Below are positions 11,883 to 23,137 of a stretch of DNA of 64,000 nt, piece by piece. The stretch is taken from positions 101,987,606 through 102,051,605 of the forward strand of contig CM069441.1 in NCBI GenBank assembly GCA_035610835.1, given 5' to 3'. The stretch is from Ophiura sarsii. Lineage: Eukaryota > Echinodermata > Ophiuroidea > Amphilepidida > Ophiuridae. How positions within the stretch are numbered: the first letter of the stretch is position 1; the number at the start of each line of letters is the position of its first letter. The notes beneath the pieces were generated by a model that saw only the letters and a program-made list of their open reading frames with translations, had not been told where the DNA came from and searched no databases. The translations under genes and the position numbers were made by a program.

Positions 11883-14800
11883 CTGTGTCAAGAACAGTGA
11901 CAGGATCAGTCGTTAATAACGTAAATACCTTATTTATAATATTGGCGCCTTCCTGCCGTTGATGGGGTAATCATCGATATCCCCGGATCGATATCATTAC
12001 ATTCTTCGCCTCGCTTTCGTTACGTGATATCGATGTTTGCCCCATCAACGGCAGGAAGGTATTATTTAATTGTAAATAAGGTATAAAATAGACTAACTTT
12101 TGTTAATCAATGATACAATTTTAAATAATAATAATAAGTCACCCGTGGTTTCGCGGTTCTCGGCTTGCCACGTGTTCGGCATCTCATTACGGCGTAATTT
12201 GTTACGCGCTGCGTTACGCGTAATGTTTTGTTTACAGCATGTATATATTATGAGAGCGTCCTTGGTCTACAGCAAGCATAACTCCGCGTCAGCTTAGTAA
12301 CAACAGCCTGAAAATGACCCGTAAAAAAGGCCCGTTTTTTCTGATTTTTCGTTCATCGATATCACTTCTGAATGCATGTTATCAAAAGTGTAAAATATCT
12401 AAGTTGGACAAACCACAACCGCCCATCGAGATAAAGCGCCGTGTGAATCGGTACTCCGAGAAAAAATGTCAGACAAACAAACAAACAAACAAACAAACAA
12501 AAAAACAAAACAAAACTCCCATACAAACAAACAAACAAACTTCCGTAAGATACATGTCAGATGGAAGCTCTTGTCAAGCTTGTGTAAACCGGAGTTCATA
12601 GAATCATTTTGTCGTCTCATCGCAAGGTCAGGATGAATGGATGAAATAAATGTTTCGATCTAACCACAAATTTGTAAACAGTGAATTATGCTGTAATCAC
12701 GATACATGTCTAAAGGACTCGTTTGACCTTTTATGACAACCATTAGGCCTACATCAAAATTTTTAAAAAATCAGTGGCAGGAATGAAAATTACAATTTTT
12801 ATCACAACTGACCGTTTTTATATTTTGACACGGATGTAATGATTGGCTTTTAAGGAGCACACAACGAATTTGATACCCGTAGACTTTACACGTTATATAT
12901 AATGGTGGCCTATTGAAACGTAAAAAAGTAAATCGATATATAAATAAATGATTTCTATTTATTTACACACATCACAAATGATAAGTCAGAGAAATGGTTT
13001 TACTTTTCATCCAGGATTTGAACATGGGACCTCCAGATCACTAGACCGGCGCTGTATCAATATTGAGCTAATGTGTCAGGTGGTGAATCTTATTCTCTAA
13101 CATCTTCTCATCTAAGAAGCTTAAGGAAAAAATAAATTATTATCTTTAAATTGATCAAAAATGTTCTTAATTATTTTGTAAGAATGTTGTTTTTTAATTT
13201 GAAAAAAGAATGGGTCGGTCGGGCCCGTAATACAGGGTTTTTACATCGCCTCAGGAAGAGGTTTTCGGAAATGAATTCATAATCGCCTGACATAATAAAC
13301 GTAAACAAGTCAAGTTCATTATTAGGTAAATCGATATGCAAATGATTTCACTGACTTATCAGTTGGAAATAATTGTTTTTAAGCATCCTCAAACCCCGAG
13401 CTACAATAATTGAGTTTCTGGTCTTAAAACATGGTAAGAGGTCCCCCGTTAATTGAGGGGTTCCTATATTGACAAGGCAGAAATTGAATACCAACAAAAA
13501 GAACCCACAAAACGCTGACGGTTTCTTTTATTTTTTAAATTTACATGAATTATTACACAACTTACTATAATAATCACGTCTGTTGTAAAGCACCACTTTA
13601 CCAATGCATGCGCTTTGACGGAGATCCACCATCCACCAATCGCCTTCGGGATCACTCAAATCCTTTGCTATTAAGGTAATGATAAAATGTTTAAGGATGG
13701 TATAAGCATGATAAGCAAGAACGACATGCATTCCGGCAATATGACACCCCGCTTGTATCCAAGATTTCGACCGATATTCCTTCTATTCACCCTAGCATCA
13801 TCAAGCATTCACAGACGATAATGCTTCTTCGAAAACATTTTCCTCCATGACATACAAAATGTACATAACATACCGCTTGATTTTTTTTTGGATTTTTGTT
13901 GTTGATTTTTAATTTTTTTATTGTCATCGCAGCCAACTGGCTGAATTGATGACATAGATACCGGGTGTTCCAAAAGTGGCGATATCTTTTTGAAGCTTTC
14001 TCCGGTAAAATAATTCGCAATAGTACAAAACTTAAAGCATATTTGGGTAGAGAAACTTGTCGAATTATTTTAACTAGCGGGAGGCCCGTCCTTTGAACGG
14101 GCTCCCGCTTGTTTGTAAGTAGCGCCTACCAGATAGACATCTACAAAATGAAGTAACACATATAAGTATTCAAATAATTATCACGAAATTGGTAAGAATA
14201 TATTGATGAGTTAAAATATAATGCATATACCTATATTCTGAGCTGAAATTAAATGTTTCCCGTCATTACCCCATGTCCCATACATTTGAGTAAATATAAT
14301 GCAAGCTATTTTCTGACCTGAAATTGAATGCTTCCCGTCATTACCTCAAGCTACATCCCATGGTGTATACTTTTAAGACACCACACTATTTCATTACACC
14401 TCGTGACCCTCCCTGTTACGCAATTTAGTATTACAAGTTGTCATTAAACCCCTGCCTCCCATACCACATTACTCCATAACACCCTGCCCCGTGGTTTATC
14501 TCAACCTCAACCAAAGGCCTAACCTTAACCATCTCCCGTAGCGCAGCGTATATCTCCAATATTTTCCTGCCGGGGTGTGTAGGGGTGCGTGGGGCCGGGG
14601 GTAGTGCGTGTGCATAGTAGTACCGCGTTAGCGTAAATGTATGCGAGTTTATTTTGCATGGCGCAATACGACGCGTTATGTGTTACGCGCCGACTGCATG
14701 GTTGCAGCACGTATAAAGATAAACAAACACGGCGCGTAGCAGCAAAAAAAGGTTCAAACTTTTTTGGTTAACTCTGTACGGTTTTCGGTCATTTATCATG

Positions 14801-17800
14801 TTCATAGCTTATAACCCGTCCCAGATAATCTTCCATTATTAGTACAACACGACGTACACGGGTTCTAGATGAAAAATGCGAGGGCCTTTTAAGGATATAC
14901 ACAACAATTATAGTAAGACAGTCCTTCTGACGGGCTCCCGCTAGTAAGTAGGGCCTACCAGATAGAATACCTACAATATGAAACAACACATTAGTGTTGG
15001 AAAATTTATCACGATATTGGTAAGAATAAATTTATAGGTTAAAGTATAATGCATATGCCTATTTTTCGTCATATAGGCCTACCCCAATCTATATCTCATG
15101 GTTCTTTTTGTGTGCGTAATAGTACCGCGTCAGCGTATCCATGGCCATGTGTTCGCGTTTATTTTGCGTGGCGCACTACAATGCGCTATGTGTTACGCGC
15201 CGACTGCATGGTTGCAGTACGCATAAAGATAACCAAACACGGCCCGTAACAAGCAACAGTCTGAAAAAGCCCTGATTTGTTCTGTTTTTTGCTCATATCT
15301 TGGTAAATTCTGTACAGTTTTCAGCCACTATAAGCTTATAACGCGTGTAAGATCATCATCTATTATCAGTACAACGTTCACGGCTTTAGATGAAAAATGA
15401 GGGAGCCTTTTAAGGATACATACACACAACATTGCGTGAATTTAGTAAAGATACCAAATGTGTCAGGCGCTGACACATAAGACGAGCAAAAACGTTTCGT
15501 CAAATAACTCACAATTTAACTGGAGGGACGCGCGTAGTTGTAAACAGGGGATGCGTAAGCCTTAATAGAAGAATTGGTTTAAGGTTTTATTTGAATTTGG
15601 GTATATTTTGATGTACATTGTTCATTATTAGGATTGTTTGAATCTGAATTTAAAATAATCAAAATAGAAACTTTTCATTTCCCTTTCTCTCTCTCCCCTA
15701 CTCTCGCTCCCTCTTCTTAAAGCGCATTATACTTCGCTTTATTAGTGAAAATCTTGTTCTACAGCTCGAAAACTTTTCTTTTGTACATGGACTTCGGCAA
15801 CACAGATAGCTGTGGTCTTATAGTTTACTACAAACATGACAAACTCTCTTACCTGTATGAGTGCAATCTTCTGGATTAGCGGGGCCGGGTATGATCCCAT
15901 CAATGGCCAGCTCTGAATATTGAGTCGAAAAAGTACTAATCTGACTGGTTTTACCACATCGAATTATGTCTGTATGTTGAAAAGAATGAAACAACTCAGA
16001 ACTCAGCATAGAAGTAGGCAAATTTCTTCCGCGTATTTTGACACCTCGTTCATAAAATTGAGTAGATAACTTATGGTATGACTGTTTATAATTGTTCAAC
16101 AAGCCGTGATGACTATCTTTAGCACCTGCAGCATTGTAGTACATTGTGAGAATGCTTGTGTTGTGAACCATTTAGCGCTACATGCCTCACTGCTTTCAAT
16201 AACTCACAGTGTACACAAGAAAACAATTTCATAACAAATGTAATTTGGTCCCAACAAATTTCGTCACATCTCGTTAATCAAATGATCATGGATTCGAAAT
16301 GTTCCAATCGATTGTATTAATGAGGTGTCAGATTCGGAGGAAGAAATTTCCCAAGAAATTGTACATTTCAGATTTTTAATATATAGGTAATAGAGTTTGA
16401 ATAAAATGGTATACTAGCACCTGGTTAGGTACTTCTTATATAGGTGTATGTCTTCATTAAACTGATACAGGCATGTAGTACAAAAACAGTCTAATACCCA
16501 TTTTAATTAGTTGCCTAGTACAAAAATATCATCACCCGAAATTGCTGGATAAATATAAAAAAATATAAAATCAGGGCAGACAGCTATTAGAACTCTCATT
16601 TTGCATCTGATCTCTTAATAGTTTTCAAACTGAAATACCTAGGAAGGCTTTCATGGGCGGTAGTAGCGCCTGCTTAGCAAATCACATTAGCTCATTCTAT
16701 TTCTTCATTACGTCCCAACGAAACCTTGACAATGAACCAACGTCAATTGCTATTTTACAACTAAAATGATTGACTAGTGAATTTGAAACCTACCCGTTGA
16801 TGTTACCGTCACGGTAACATTAAAACTGATGGACGCCGCATTTCCCGAAGGATCAGTAGCCGTATATGTCACCAACGTATCTCCATATGGTAAGATGTCC
16901 CCTGGTGCATGACTTGAGGATAGAGTATAATACCCAGAATTATCACTAACCATGGGTTTTATCCAGTTAACGGTGTCATTATGTGCGCACGCAGGGATTA
17001 CGTGTAACACATCAACTATACCAGCGAAGACCGGATTCTCGATATCTGCAGAACACACAAACGCACAAATATTGCAATGATGTAAAATTCTCGTCTACAA
17101 CGTCAGTTTTGAGTTTTCATGTGAATATTTTTTGCAACATATAAATCATTACACATCAAAAACACATTTTAAAGCTATCATACATGATAGTTGAAAAGTT
17201 GTCACAAAATCTTATGAAAACAATAAACAATGCAAATTAAATAATAGATAATAAACAAACGAAACGACACATTATGAATGGCGACGAGGGAACCTTCCAA
17301 CTTAGTCACCCGTAAGATCAATTGATTCACAATACGTCATAAAATGCATTCCGTGACGTCACCTGAAAGTCAACACACTTCCTAGTGACTCTGGATTAGC
17401 CATCTCACTCCATTGATAAAGGCATCCGATCGGATGTCAGAACAGTACGTTCATGACATTTAAATTTGGAATTATTTCTATGAAATGTTATTATTATGTT
17501 TCATTTGATTCCTGATGATACTATTCTCCAAAGATCGTGAGTGTTTCTACTACTAACTAACTACTATATATAATCAATATAAACATGGGAATAGACTCAC
17601 CTTCAATGCTTACTACAAAGGACTGCGTGACGGAATTGCCTGCCATATCCACAGCCGTATATCTTACTATCGTTTCCCCAATACTTAGAACTACTCCTGG
17701 TTTGTGGGTTGATGTTATACTGACTAATGTATTATGTGGACCATAATAATCCGTTGCCGTTGGCTCTTCCCAGAATACTTGAGTGTTGGCCGTACCGTTG

Positions 17801-19508
17801 ACGGTGGTTAAGGTCATGTTTGGAGGCATACCAACAATAACGGGTAATTCTCTATCTAAATAAATAAAATATAAGTAATTTATTGACAAATAATTGATAA
17901 ATTCAAAATCTGATCGGGTAGATCTTATAGTCTTAATCGATCTAATGATAAGAATCAAATTCGGCGCATTTCAGTTACACCCCTATGGAAGACATTACCT
18001 TAATCTTCCACACTTGCACACGGGGAGTGTAGATTTCCAATTGAATCACCCATGCAGATAATATCATTTGGAATTCACAATCCTTGCGGGGAACAGGTAT
18101 TGTCTTCCATAGGGTGTATGGATTTCAAATGAAATAGCCCATTGACTGCGCCCGTAACACAGAGATTGGAATGACGAAGGGATGTTGGCCATTTAACTAG
18201 CACCATTCTGCACTCAGAAGTTAGTGAAAGTCAATTGTGCCCGAAATATTACACATCACATTGAATAAGAAACCCAAATATTGATAGTAAACATATATGC
18301 CCGTCCCATGAGCATGATAAGTGACCAGACTTAAGGGGGGGTCTATGTTATATTCACCAATTTTGGAAACAGATTTTCTCAATGTTACCATGGGTTTACC
18401 CCTTAGAGTCATATATCAAATTGAAGCTTAGGTAACAACGTTTCAAAAACTACGCGTTATTTTGATCTGGTTGCTATGGTAACCAGCAAAGGCCTCTGAT
18501 TGGCTAAACACTGGTACAAAGATATCTAGAAAACTAAATGTTGCATGTTCACCATACTTTGGTAGATGGTGTATGGGAACAATGCGCACAAATTAATGAA
18601 GCCGGATTTTCTATACGGTTGCCATGGTAATTTGGTCGGTTCCTCAATGATTCCTATACCTAGTGCCACTTTTCTGTTGCATCCGCAGTCATTGAAATCG
18701 ACATAACTTTAAAAGTATCCATTCGATTTTGTTGAATGAGGTATCAAACTGCGGAGAAGAAATTTGCTCATTTAATGGGTATCTCAGATTTTTGGTACCG
18801 ATTATATATTTTGAATTAGTCAACCTCAAAGCACCTGAGCAGGGACTTTATGTGCTAGGTGTATACTGCATATACAGTACAGAAAAAATGAAATTCCTTG
18901 AGCCTTGTCAAACGAACGGAATGTACCAAATCTTTTAATTTAGCAGATTAGTCGAGTCATTTGGACGGGTGCATCAATTTTTTTAAATTATTATTATGAG
19001 ATTAGCACTATTTGCGAGATTGCGTTAGTTTTGAAAAATTACTTACCACATAGTCTAGTTCGGTTTAACATCTCATCTAAAGCTTCTATATTCCAGTTCT
19101 CTCGTAAAGTAAGCGCTACAGGGGAATCCAAGAACATAAACCTGGAACCGTTCTTTGTTCCCGTTGTCTGACACCATTGTGACCATTTCCCAGATGTCAT
19201 TACCATCTGACAGAAGCAAAGATCATCATAGGAAAGGGACCATTGCATTGCATTGCCGTAAAAAGGATTTGGTCTTTTACGGAGAATGCAGACGTGACCG
19301 CACACATCAGCCATGAAACACGCTGTAACAAAATATTGTTTAGAAAGTTATATCTGTAATATGAATCGTTCATAACGTTTTCTTTGTAGACCTAAATTTA
19401 ATTACATTTAACACAATTCAAACATCTATCCCTGTAAATCAATCAATCGACCCACATCTACTCACCTAATAGAAGAATTGCGCTTGTAAATATATGCCAC
19501 ATTGTCAT
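11644..19508 (-). CDS. Gene A: secreted HYR-HYR-F-type lectin protein (7 exons)
   Basis: Coding exons in order: 19508-19466, 19322-19047, 17855-17601, 17045-16794, 15969-15853, 13667-13566, 11882-11644. All six introns begin GT, end AG and are phase 1. The joined frame is 1284 nt and encodes 427 residues. Domains: signal peptide (about 1-20); Cys-containing N-terminal region (to 106); HYR (107-191); HYR (192-275); F-type lectin/fucolectin (276 to about 415); a short tail with Cys; stop. Known for these families: HYR is an Ig-like extracellular adhesion module, and F-type lectins bind fucose in immunity or egg recognition. I infer a secreted glycan-binding protein acting as a recognition or matrix factor. 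The assembly is from splice signals and domain continuity, not transcripts. Further exons inside introns cannot be excluded. Confidence 0.82.
11926..12083. mobile_element. Foldback element, 158 bp, in gene A intron 6
   Basis: TACCTTATTTA at the left pairs with TAAATAAGGTA at the right. Nearly the whole length is an inverted repeat (CTTCCTGCCGTTGATGGGG and its complement), around a short loop containing CATTCTTCGCC. Confidence 0.85.
12150..12370 (-). mobile_element. Possible Helitron fragment
   Basis: Short stretches (GCGTCAGC, AACAGCCTGAAAA, GTTACGCG) resemble, in the same order, the Helitron body at 15120-15310. No termini are present. The assignment is tentative. Confidence 0.35.
12470..12543. 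repeat. (CAAA)n microsatellite
   Basis: Two runs of ACAA/CAAA repeats separated by about 20 bases, in gene A intron 6. The reading frames over it are low-complexity artefacts. Confidence 0.9.
13566..13667 (-). CDS. Gene A exon 6: F-type lectin domain, WW-VDL strand and sugar-contact segment
   Basis: Acceptor ...CCTTAATAG; donor A|GTAAGT; 102 nt, phase 1 at both ends. It encodes SDPEGDWWMVDLRQSACIGK and then VVLYNRRDYY. The WW-x-VDL motif and NRxD are signatures of F-type lectins. The vicinal Cys pair usual after RxD is replaced here by Tyr-Tyr. The His of CTHT (end of exon 5) is 30 residues before the Arg, a few more than I recall for canonical members, so ligand preference may differ. Confidence 0.92.
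14074..14895 (-). mobile_element. Non-autonomous Helitron in gene A intron 5
   Basis: On the minus strand it starts TCCTTAAAAGG after A. It ends in a GC-rich hairpin (arms GCCCGTT / GGACGGGC), then CTCCCGCTAG followed by T. This fits the Helitron rule (5' TC, 3' hairpin plus CTRR, insertion between A and T). It is related to 14921-15416 and to 51634-52646. No Rep/helicase is encoded. Confidence 0.75.
14921..15416 (-). mobile_element. Second, 3'-truncated Helitron copy
   Basis: Shares GTAAGTAGGGCCTACCAGAT, TGTTACGCGCCGACTGCATG and the TCCTTAAAAGG start with the neighbouring copy. It keeps only part of the terminal hairpin (GTCCTTCTGACGGGC). The two copies lie in tandem with about 25 bases between them. 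Confidence 0.7.
15853..15969 (-). CDS. Gene A exon 5: start of F-type lectin domain
   Basis: A strong acceptor (TTTCATTCTTTTCAACATACAG) and donor (ACAG|GTAAGA) define 117 nt, phase 1 at both ends. The peptide contains RCGKTSQISTF, ELAIDG and DCTHT. These match the order GK-x-SQSST, A-x-DG and SCTHT that opens F-type lectin domains. The following WWxVDL is in exon 6. An ATG-initiated frame covering this exon extends further 5' but has no domain support. Confidence 0.85.
16300..16480. repeat. Diverged repeat shared with 18715-18870
   Basis: Blocks such as AATGAGGTRTCARAYT, GGAGRAAGAAATTT and TCAGATTTTT occur in the same order in both places. Both lie in gene A introns. The family is unknown. 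Confidence 0.45.
16794..17045 (-). CDS. Gene A exon 4: second HYR domain
   Basis: Acceptor TTCTGCAG, donor CGG|GTAGGT, 252 nt, phase 1 at both ends. It encodes one complete HYR domain, beginning DIENPVFAG. It contains PACAHNDTVNW, GDILPYGDTLVTYTATDPSG and then NAASISFNVTV. TYTATDPSGN is the family signature. NDT and NVT are potential N-glycosylation sites. One Cys is present. Confidence 0.93.
17601..17855 (-). CDS. Gene A exon 3: first HYR domain
   Basis: Acceptor ATTTATTTAG, donor GAAG|GTGAGT, 255 nt, phase 1 at both ends. The peptide runs from DRELPVIVGMPPNMTL to VTQSFVVSIEG, with FWEEPTATD and IVRYTAVDMAGNSV. The proline-rich start, W-x-x-P-x-A-x-D and YTAxDxAGN are diagnostic of HYR. NMT and NGT are potential glycosylation sites. 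Confidence 0.94.
17977..18117. mobile_element. MITE, 141 bp, in gene A intron 2
   Basis: ACACCCCTATGGAAGACATT at the left and its near-complement at 18096-18117 form terminal inverted repeats of about 22 bp. Confidence 0.8.
18715..18870. repeat. Diverged repeat shared with 16300-16480
   Basis: See 16300-16480 for the shared blocks. Here the copy runs into a longer chance reading frame with no domain. Confidence 0.45.
19047..19322 (-). CDS. Gene A exon 2: N-terminal Cys-containing domain
   Basis: Acceptor TTGTTACAG, donor TGTG|GTAAGT, 276 nt, phase 1 at both ends. It carries the end of the signal peptide (ACFMADVCG) and about 80 residues with DLCFCQMVMTSGKWSQWC, FMFLDSP and NRTRLC. NGS and NRT are possible N-glycosylation sites. 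I do not recognise this domain. The even number of closely placed Cys suggests disulphide bonding. Confidence 0.8.
19466..19508 (-). CDS. Gene A exon 1: initiator Met and signal peptide
   Basis: ATG at 19508, with a second in-frame ATG two codons on. It encodes MTMWHIFTSAILLL, a hydrophobic signal-peptide core, and then donor G|GTGAGT. The 43-nt exon ends in phase 1, matching exon 2. The signal peptide continues into exon 2. The transcription start is not identified. Confidence 0.78.
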
Positions 19509-19670
19509 GTTCGATGAAGAAAACCACTTGCTAAATTCTGATGAATCAAATAGTTAGTATTACCAGTGATAGAGGCTATACTTCAATATGAAGATAATTT
19601 CAAATTATGAATTATAATATTTTTGGAGCTGTTTTCCCCTGTCAAGTTATTGTGTTACTATGACAATGAA

Positions 19671-20066
19671 TATGATAAATGAAGCATTGGGGTTTTATTA
19701 ATTGTAGATCGCAAATAAAATGCATGTTGAGACCACATACCAAAAGTCGATTAATATAATTGTTTCCGGTGCAAGTGTATACATAAACAGCAAAATTATG
19801 ATCATGATGATTGCTTTAGTCGATTCGCAACGATGCGCTTGCGTTTGGCAGTATTTATGCATTTGGCATGTTTGGTTAGTTTCTTGACTTTTCTTTTTTC
19901 TGGTCACCATGACAATAAATACTGGAATGCAACCAAGCCTTTTGCTCGATAAGAGAGTGTACATAATATAAATAATATTAATAATATTAACACTAACAAT
20001 AACAGTGTTTATAATATATAACGCTGTTCCAAAAATTATCACAGCGCTTAACAAAAATATAACATA
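19671..20066 (-). pseudogene. Probable degenerate rhodopsin-like receptor fragment (TM5-TM7)
   Basis: The frame shows a long hydrophobic segment (TM5-like: GTALYIINTVIVSVNIINII), a basic loop with TRKKKSQ, then STKAIIMIIILLFMYTLAP. The last fits TM6, where F-x-x-x-(W/L)-x-P is expected. Next come FWYVVSTCILFAIYN, two stop codons and NP, placed where the NPxxY of TM7 should be. Family knowledge: rhodopsin-like receptors are very numerous and often single-exon in invertebrate deuterostomes. TM1-TM4 were not found upstream. AT-rich DNA yields many Ile/Tyr codons, so a chance hydrophobic frame remains possible. Confidence 0.45.
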
Positions 20067-20443
20067 CTAGCGGGTACCCTATGATCTAAATTAGATAACT
20101 GCTATCTAGCATGATTTGTAGTAAAATGGGCATAAGATTAGGGCTGTACATGAATTCAAAATTGTAGATCGCTGAATTAATTTTTCATTTGAAATAGACT
20201 TTGTTCACAGAAATACGTGCTATATTTGAATATCGAACCCTATTTCTGGAGTTTTTTGTTGTTGTTACCCCCAGACACCCACCTATACCCCAGATATCCC
20301 ATGTGCCCGTATATCCAGATTTCAAATCGAATCAAAGAAACAGCTAGAATACAATCCTGATGAGATTAGATTCAGTGAGTTTTTAAACAATTTTTGGATG
20401 CTTTTATCTACATAAAATGGAAGCTGCACTGTCCATTCCTATA

Positions 20444-20850
20444 TACACTCGTCCAAAGAAGTTCCTTGCCACTCATTGAAGTTCAAATATTGAAGTTCAA
20501 ATATTTCATATAAATGTTTAATATAAATTAAACAATGCATGTCAAAATAAGCAGACAATAATTCTCTATCATGTCTGTATGAAATTAAGATGTACGCATT
20601 CATGCATGGCTAAGGTTTATATTGAATGGAGGGATTATCCAATTTTTGCAGTCTTCTTCCACAGACATTGCCATTGTCAAGTGAATGGGATCTGCCATGC
20701 ATGAGTGATCATGTCTAAATTCCATGTTAAGCTGTTAGAGGATTACTTTCTGCTTATTTTGATATACAATTATATATATTCTATTAAATATTAATTGGAA
20801 ATATTTGGACTTTACTAAGTGGCAAGGAACTTCTTCTTTGGACGAGTGTA
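20444..20850. mobile_element. Foldback MITE, 407 bp, TACACTCGTCCAAAGAAG termini
   Basis: TACACTCGTCCAAAGAAG...TTCCTTGCCACT at the left is answered by AGTGGCAAGGAACTTC...TTTGGACGAGTGTA at the right. Pairing continues inward (ATGCATGGCT... / ...GCCATGCATG). No coding sequence. Confidence 0.88.
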
Positions 20851-22640
20851 CATAGCATTCACTTTCCAATTATTAACTTATAGCCAATTATGCAGTGGAT
20901 ACTTTTGGCCATTCTAAATCTTGGATATTGCAAAACACCTCCAACTGATCCTATATCGTCACTACTTTACTAATTGATGTTTTTATTACAAACTATTTAA
21001 ATCACAATCCTTTTAACAAAAAATACTATGTTACTTTATTTTATTTTACACGGTTTCGGGTAATTTGACCTTCATTGAAACCATTTGGTGACTATTTAGA
21101 AAATTGCAAAATTCGCACAAATGTCATAAATAATATGTGACTCTTGTTTGAAATGATAAGAAAGTTGTTTGAAGCCTATCATATGTAGAATTGTGTGCTA
21201 ATGTTTGTCATTTTTACGTATATTGATCATTAAGGAGGCCATCGTGGCGGCCACCTTTGATATGAAGAAAGTAACAAACCCAAGTAAACTTGGTATTCAT
21301 TTCTAATGGTCTTTTGCCTTCATCACCTTTACTAAACTTGACCATCATTTATATAATGTTGATGATGATGTCTCTTTTATGGCGTTTTAATTGATACTCA
21401 AATCAAAATCCAAAATTGCCGTCAAAGCCACATCCATCCAAGGGGATGGATGTGGATCCATCCACACATGAATGACTTCCAACTTGGAGTGAAGAAACCT
21501 GAATATCTCAATGGTTAGACGTCAAAGGTCGTTTTGGTGTTAGGCCTCAAAAATAACTTGATTGGCTCGAAACATGATAAAATAAACCTGAACACCCACC
21601 GGCATGATCGGGGAACATGTCAAATATATTGGTGGTCGAGTCTAATCTTTAAAAAAAATCTCGGCTGGCTTCAAACTGAGTGAAAATGTACCAGAACATT
21701 GTGGAAAGTTTATCGAAGGTCATCCAGGTTTAAAGATTATCATGGTATCACGAGTCCTATCTCAACTATGTGTACTTTATTCCTGAAATACAGATCATCA
21801 TGAAGCTTATGATGGAAAGTGATGCTCTCGGAGGTCATTTTAAGCAGTTTTTCCAGCTCAGAAACTTCATACTTTAATATTAATCATGACCCGAAATAAT
21901 ATCTGCAACCTTTTAATGGGTAAGGTTTCCCACAAAATGGTATTTTATGACAACCGATTATCGAGCAGTTTGGTAAATATTTGGAGAGAAAAAAATCATA
22001 TATTTTTCAAAAATGGAGAAATACTATTTTACGTGGTAGAAATTTACCCATAGCAACAATTGTTAATGGCAGTCTCGATTTTAATCATCTCATTAGTAAT
22101 AAGATGAGTGAAATGATGCGGTATTCGTTTTTAGTTGTAAATGGCAATCATGAAGGCGGCAGACAGCCAGTCAAGCGTAGCAGACAGCCAGGCAACGCCT
22201 GCTGAATGCGAGATGTGTGTGCTTTAATCGGTATTTTAAAATTATTTTTATATTAGTCAAGAATCGACTACCGTACTGCATTGCTACTGTTTCTTCTTCT
22301 TCTTTCTTTCTTCTGGTAACCGATCTTTTGCTCCGTAACCATTCGGCCGATTTTTACCATTACTATGTTTTGATGAATCCAAGTGTGGACAAATATTGGA
22401 CCCAAAACATAATAATGATAACATTGGATGGTTTACGCCCAATATGTATAATTGGTCTCGCTATGAGTTTTAAAATATTTGGCTCGAGTGCGTCACGCGC
22501 AATATTTTTAAAACTCACAGCTCTACCAATAGGCTACATGGGCTCAAATCATGAAAGAATCGTTCAATTTATCCAATTTTATACCACACTCAGTCAGAAG
22601 TACCCTATAGGTGAACCACTATACTTAGGTTGATAAGAAC
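20851..22640. other. No gene recognised
   Basis: Unassigned sequence. Reading frames at 21981-22205 and 22217-22633 show no domain and no convincing splice context. Confidence 0.35.
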
Positions 22641-23137
22641 AATGTGCAAGGACAATGTGTCAAGTTCATGCAAGGGTCACTAGAGGTGATGAAGATTACA
22701 GGGGTAACATTTGATGGTCAAAGGTTCAAGAAGGGGTCACAATGGGTCACAATGTATTATTTCACTCCTTTCACTTAAAATGCTACTTCCGAGAGGATAT
22801 GATTGATGATTGTCACAAATGGTCAAAATATTCCTTAGATCCATGTACAAATGTATAAATTGAAAGGTCAGTTGGTGTGACTAGGGGTCAATGGGTCATT
22901 GACCAAAACATTGGTAAAACTTAAGGCATGCTCTGATTTTGGCCGGACTTGTTACATCTTGTGCACATTGATAAGACAAGAAAAAAGTAAATCAACACCT
23001 TGGGGTCAAAGGTCAAGAAGGGTGTAACTAGGGTCAAAATGTATATTTTCATTTCTTGCACTCAAAATGTTTCTTATCCAAAAGGAAATGACTGATGATC
23101 GTCACAATTAGTCAAACTATTTCTTAGATCCATGTAG
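22640..23137 (+). repeat. GGGTCAAAGGTCA-rich direct repeat, about 300-bp period
   Basis: About 22715-22855 and 23009-23137 share GGTCAAAGGTYCAAGAAGGG, TCACTTAAAATG-like blocks and CTTAGATCCATGTA in the same order. Many AGGTCA/GGGTCA half-sites occur throughout. No gene. Confidence 0.65.

Noticed and set aside
15854..16171. ATG-initiated 117-codon minus frame over gene A exon 5
   Set aside because: The supported part starts at the strong acceptor ending at 15970. The upstream portion has no domain and would break the phase-1 pattern.
22217..22633. 138-codon plus frame
   Set aside because: Hydrophobic, biased to AT-rich codons, no domain, no splice or promoter context.
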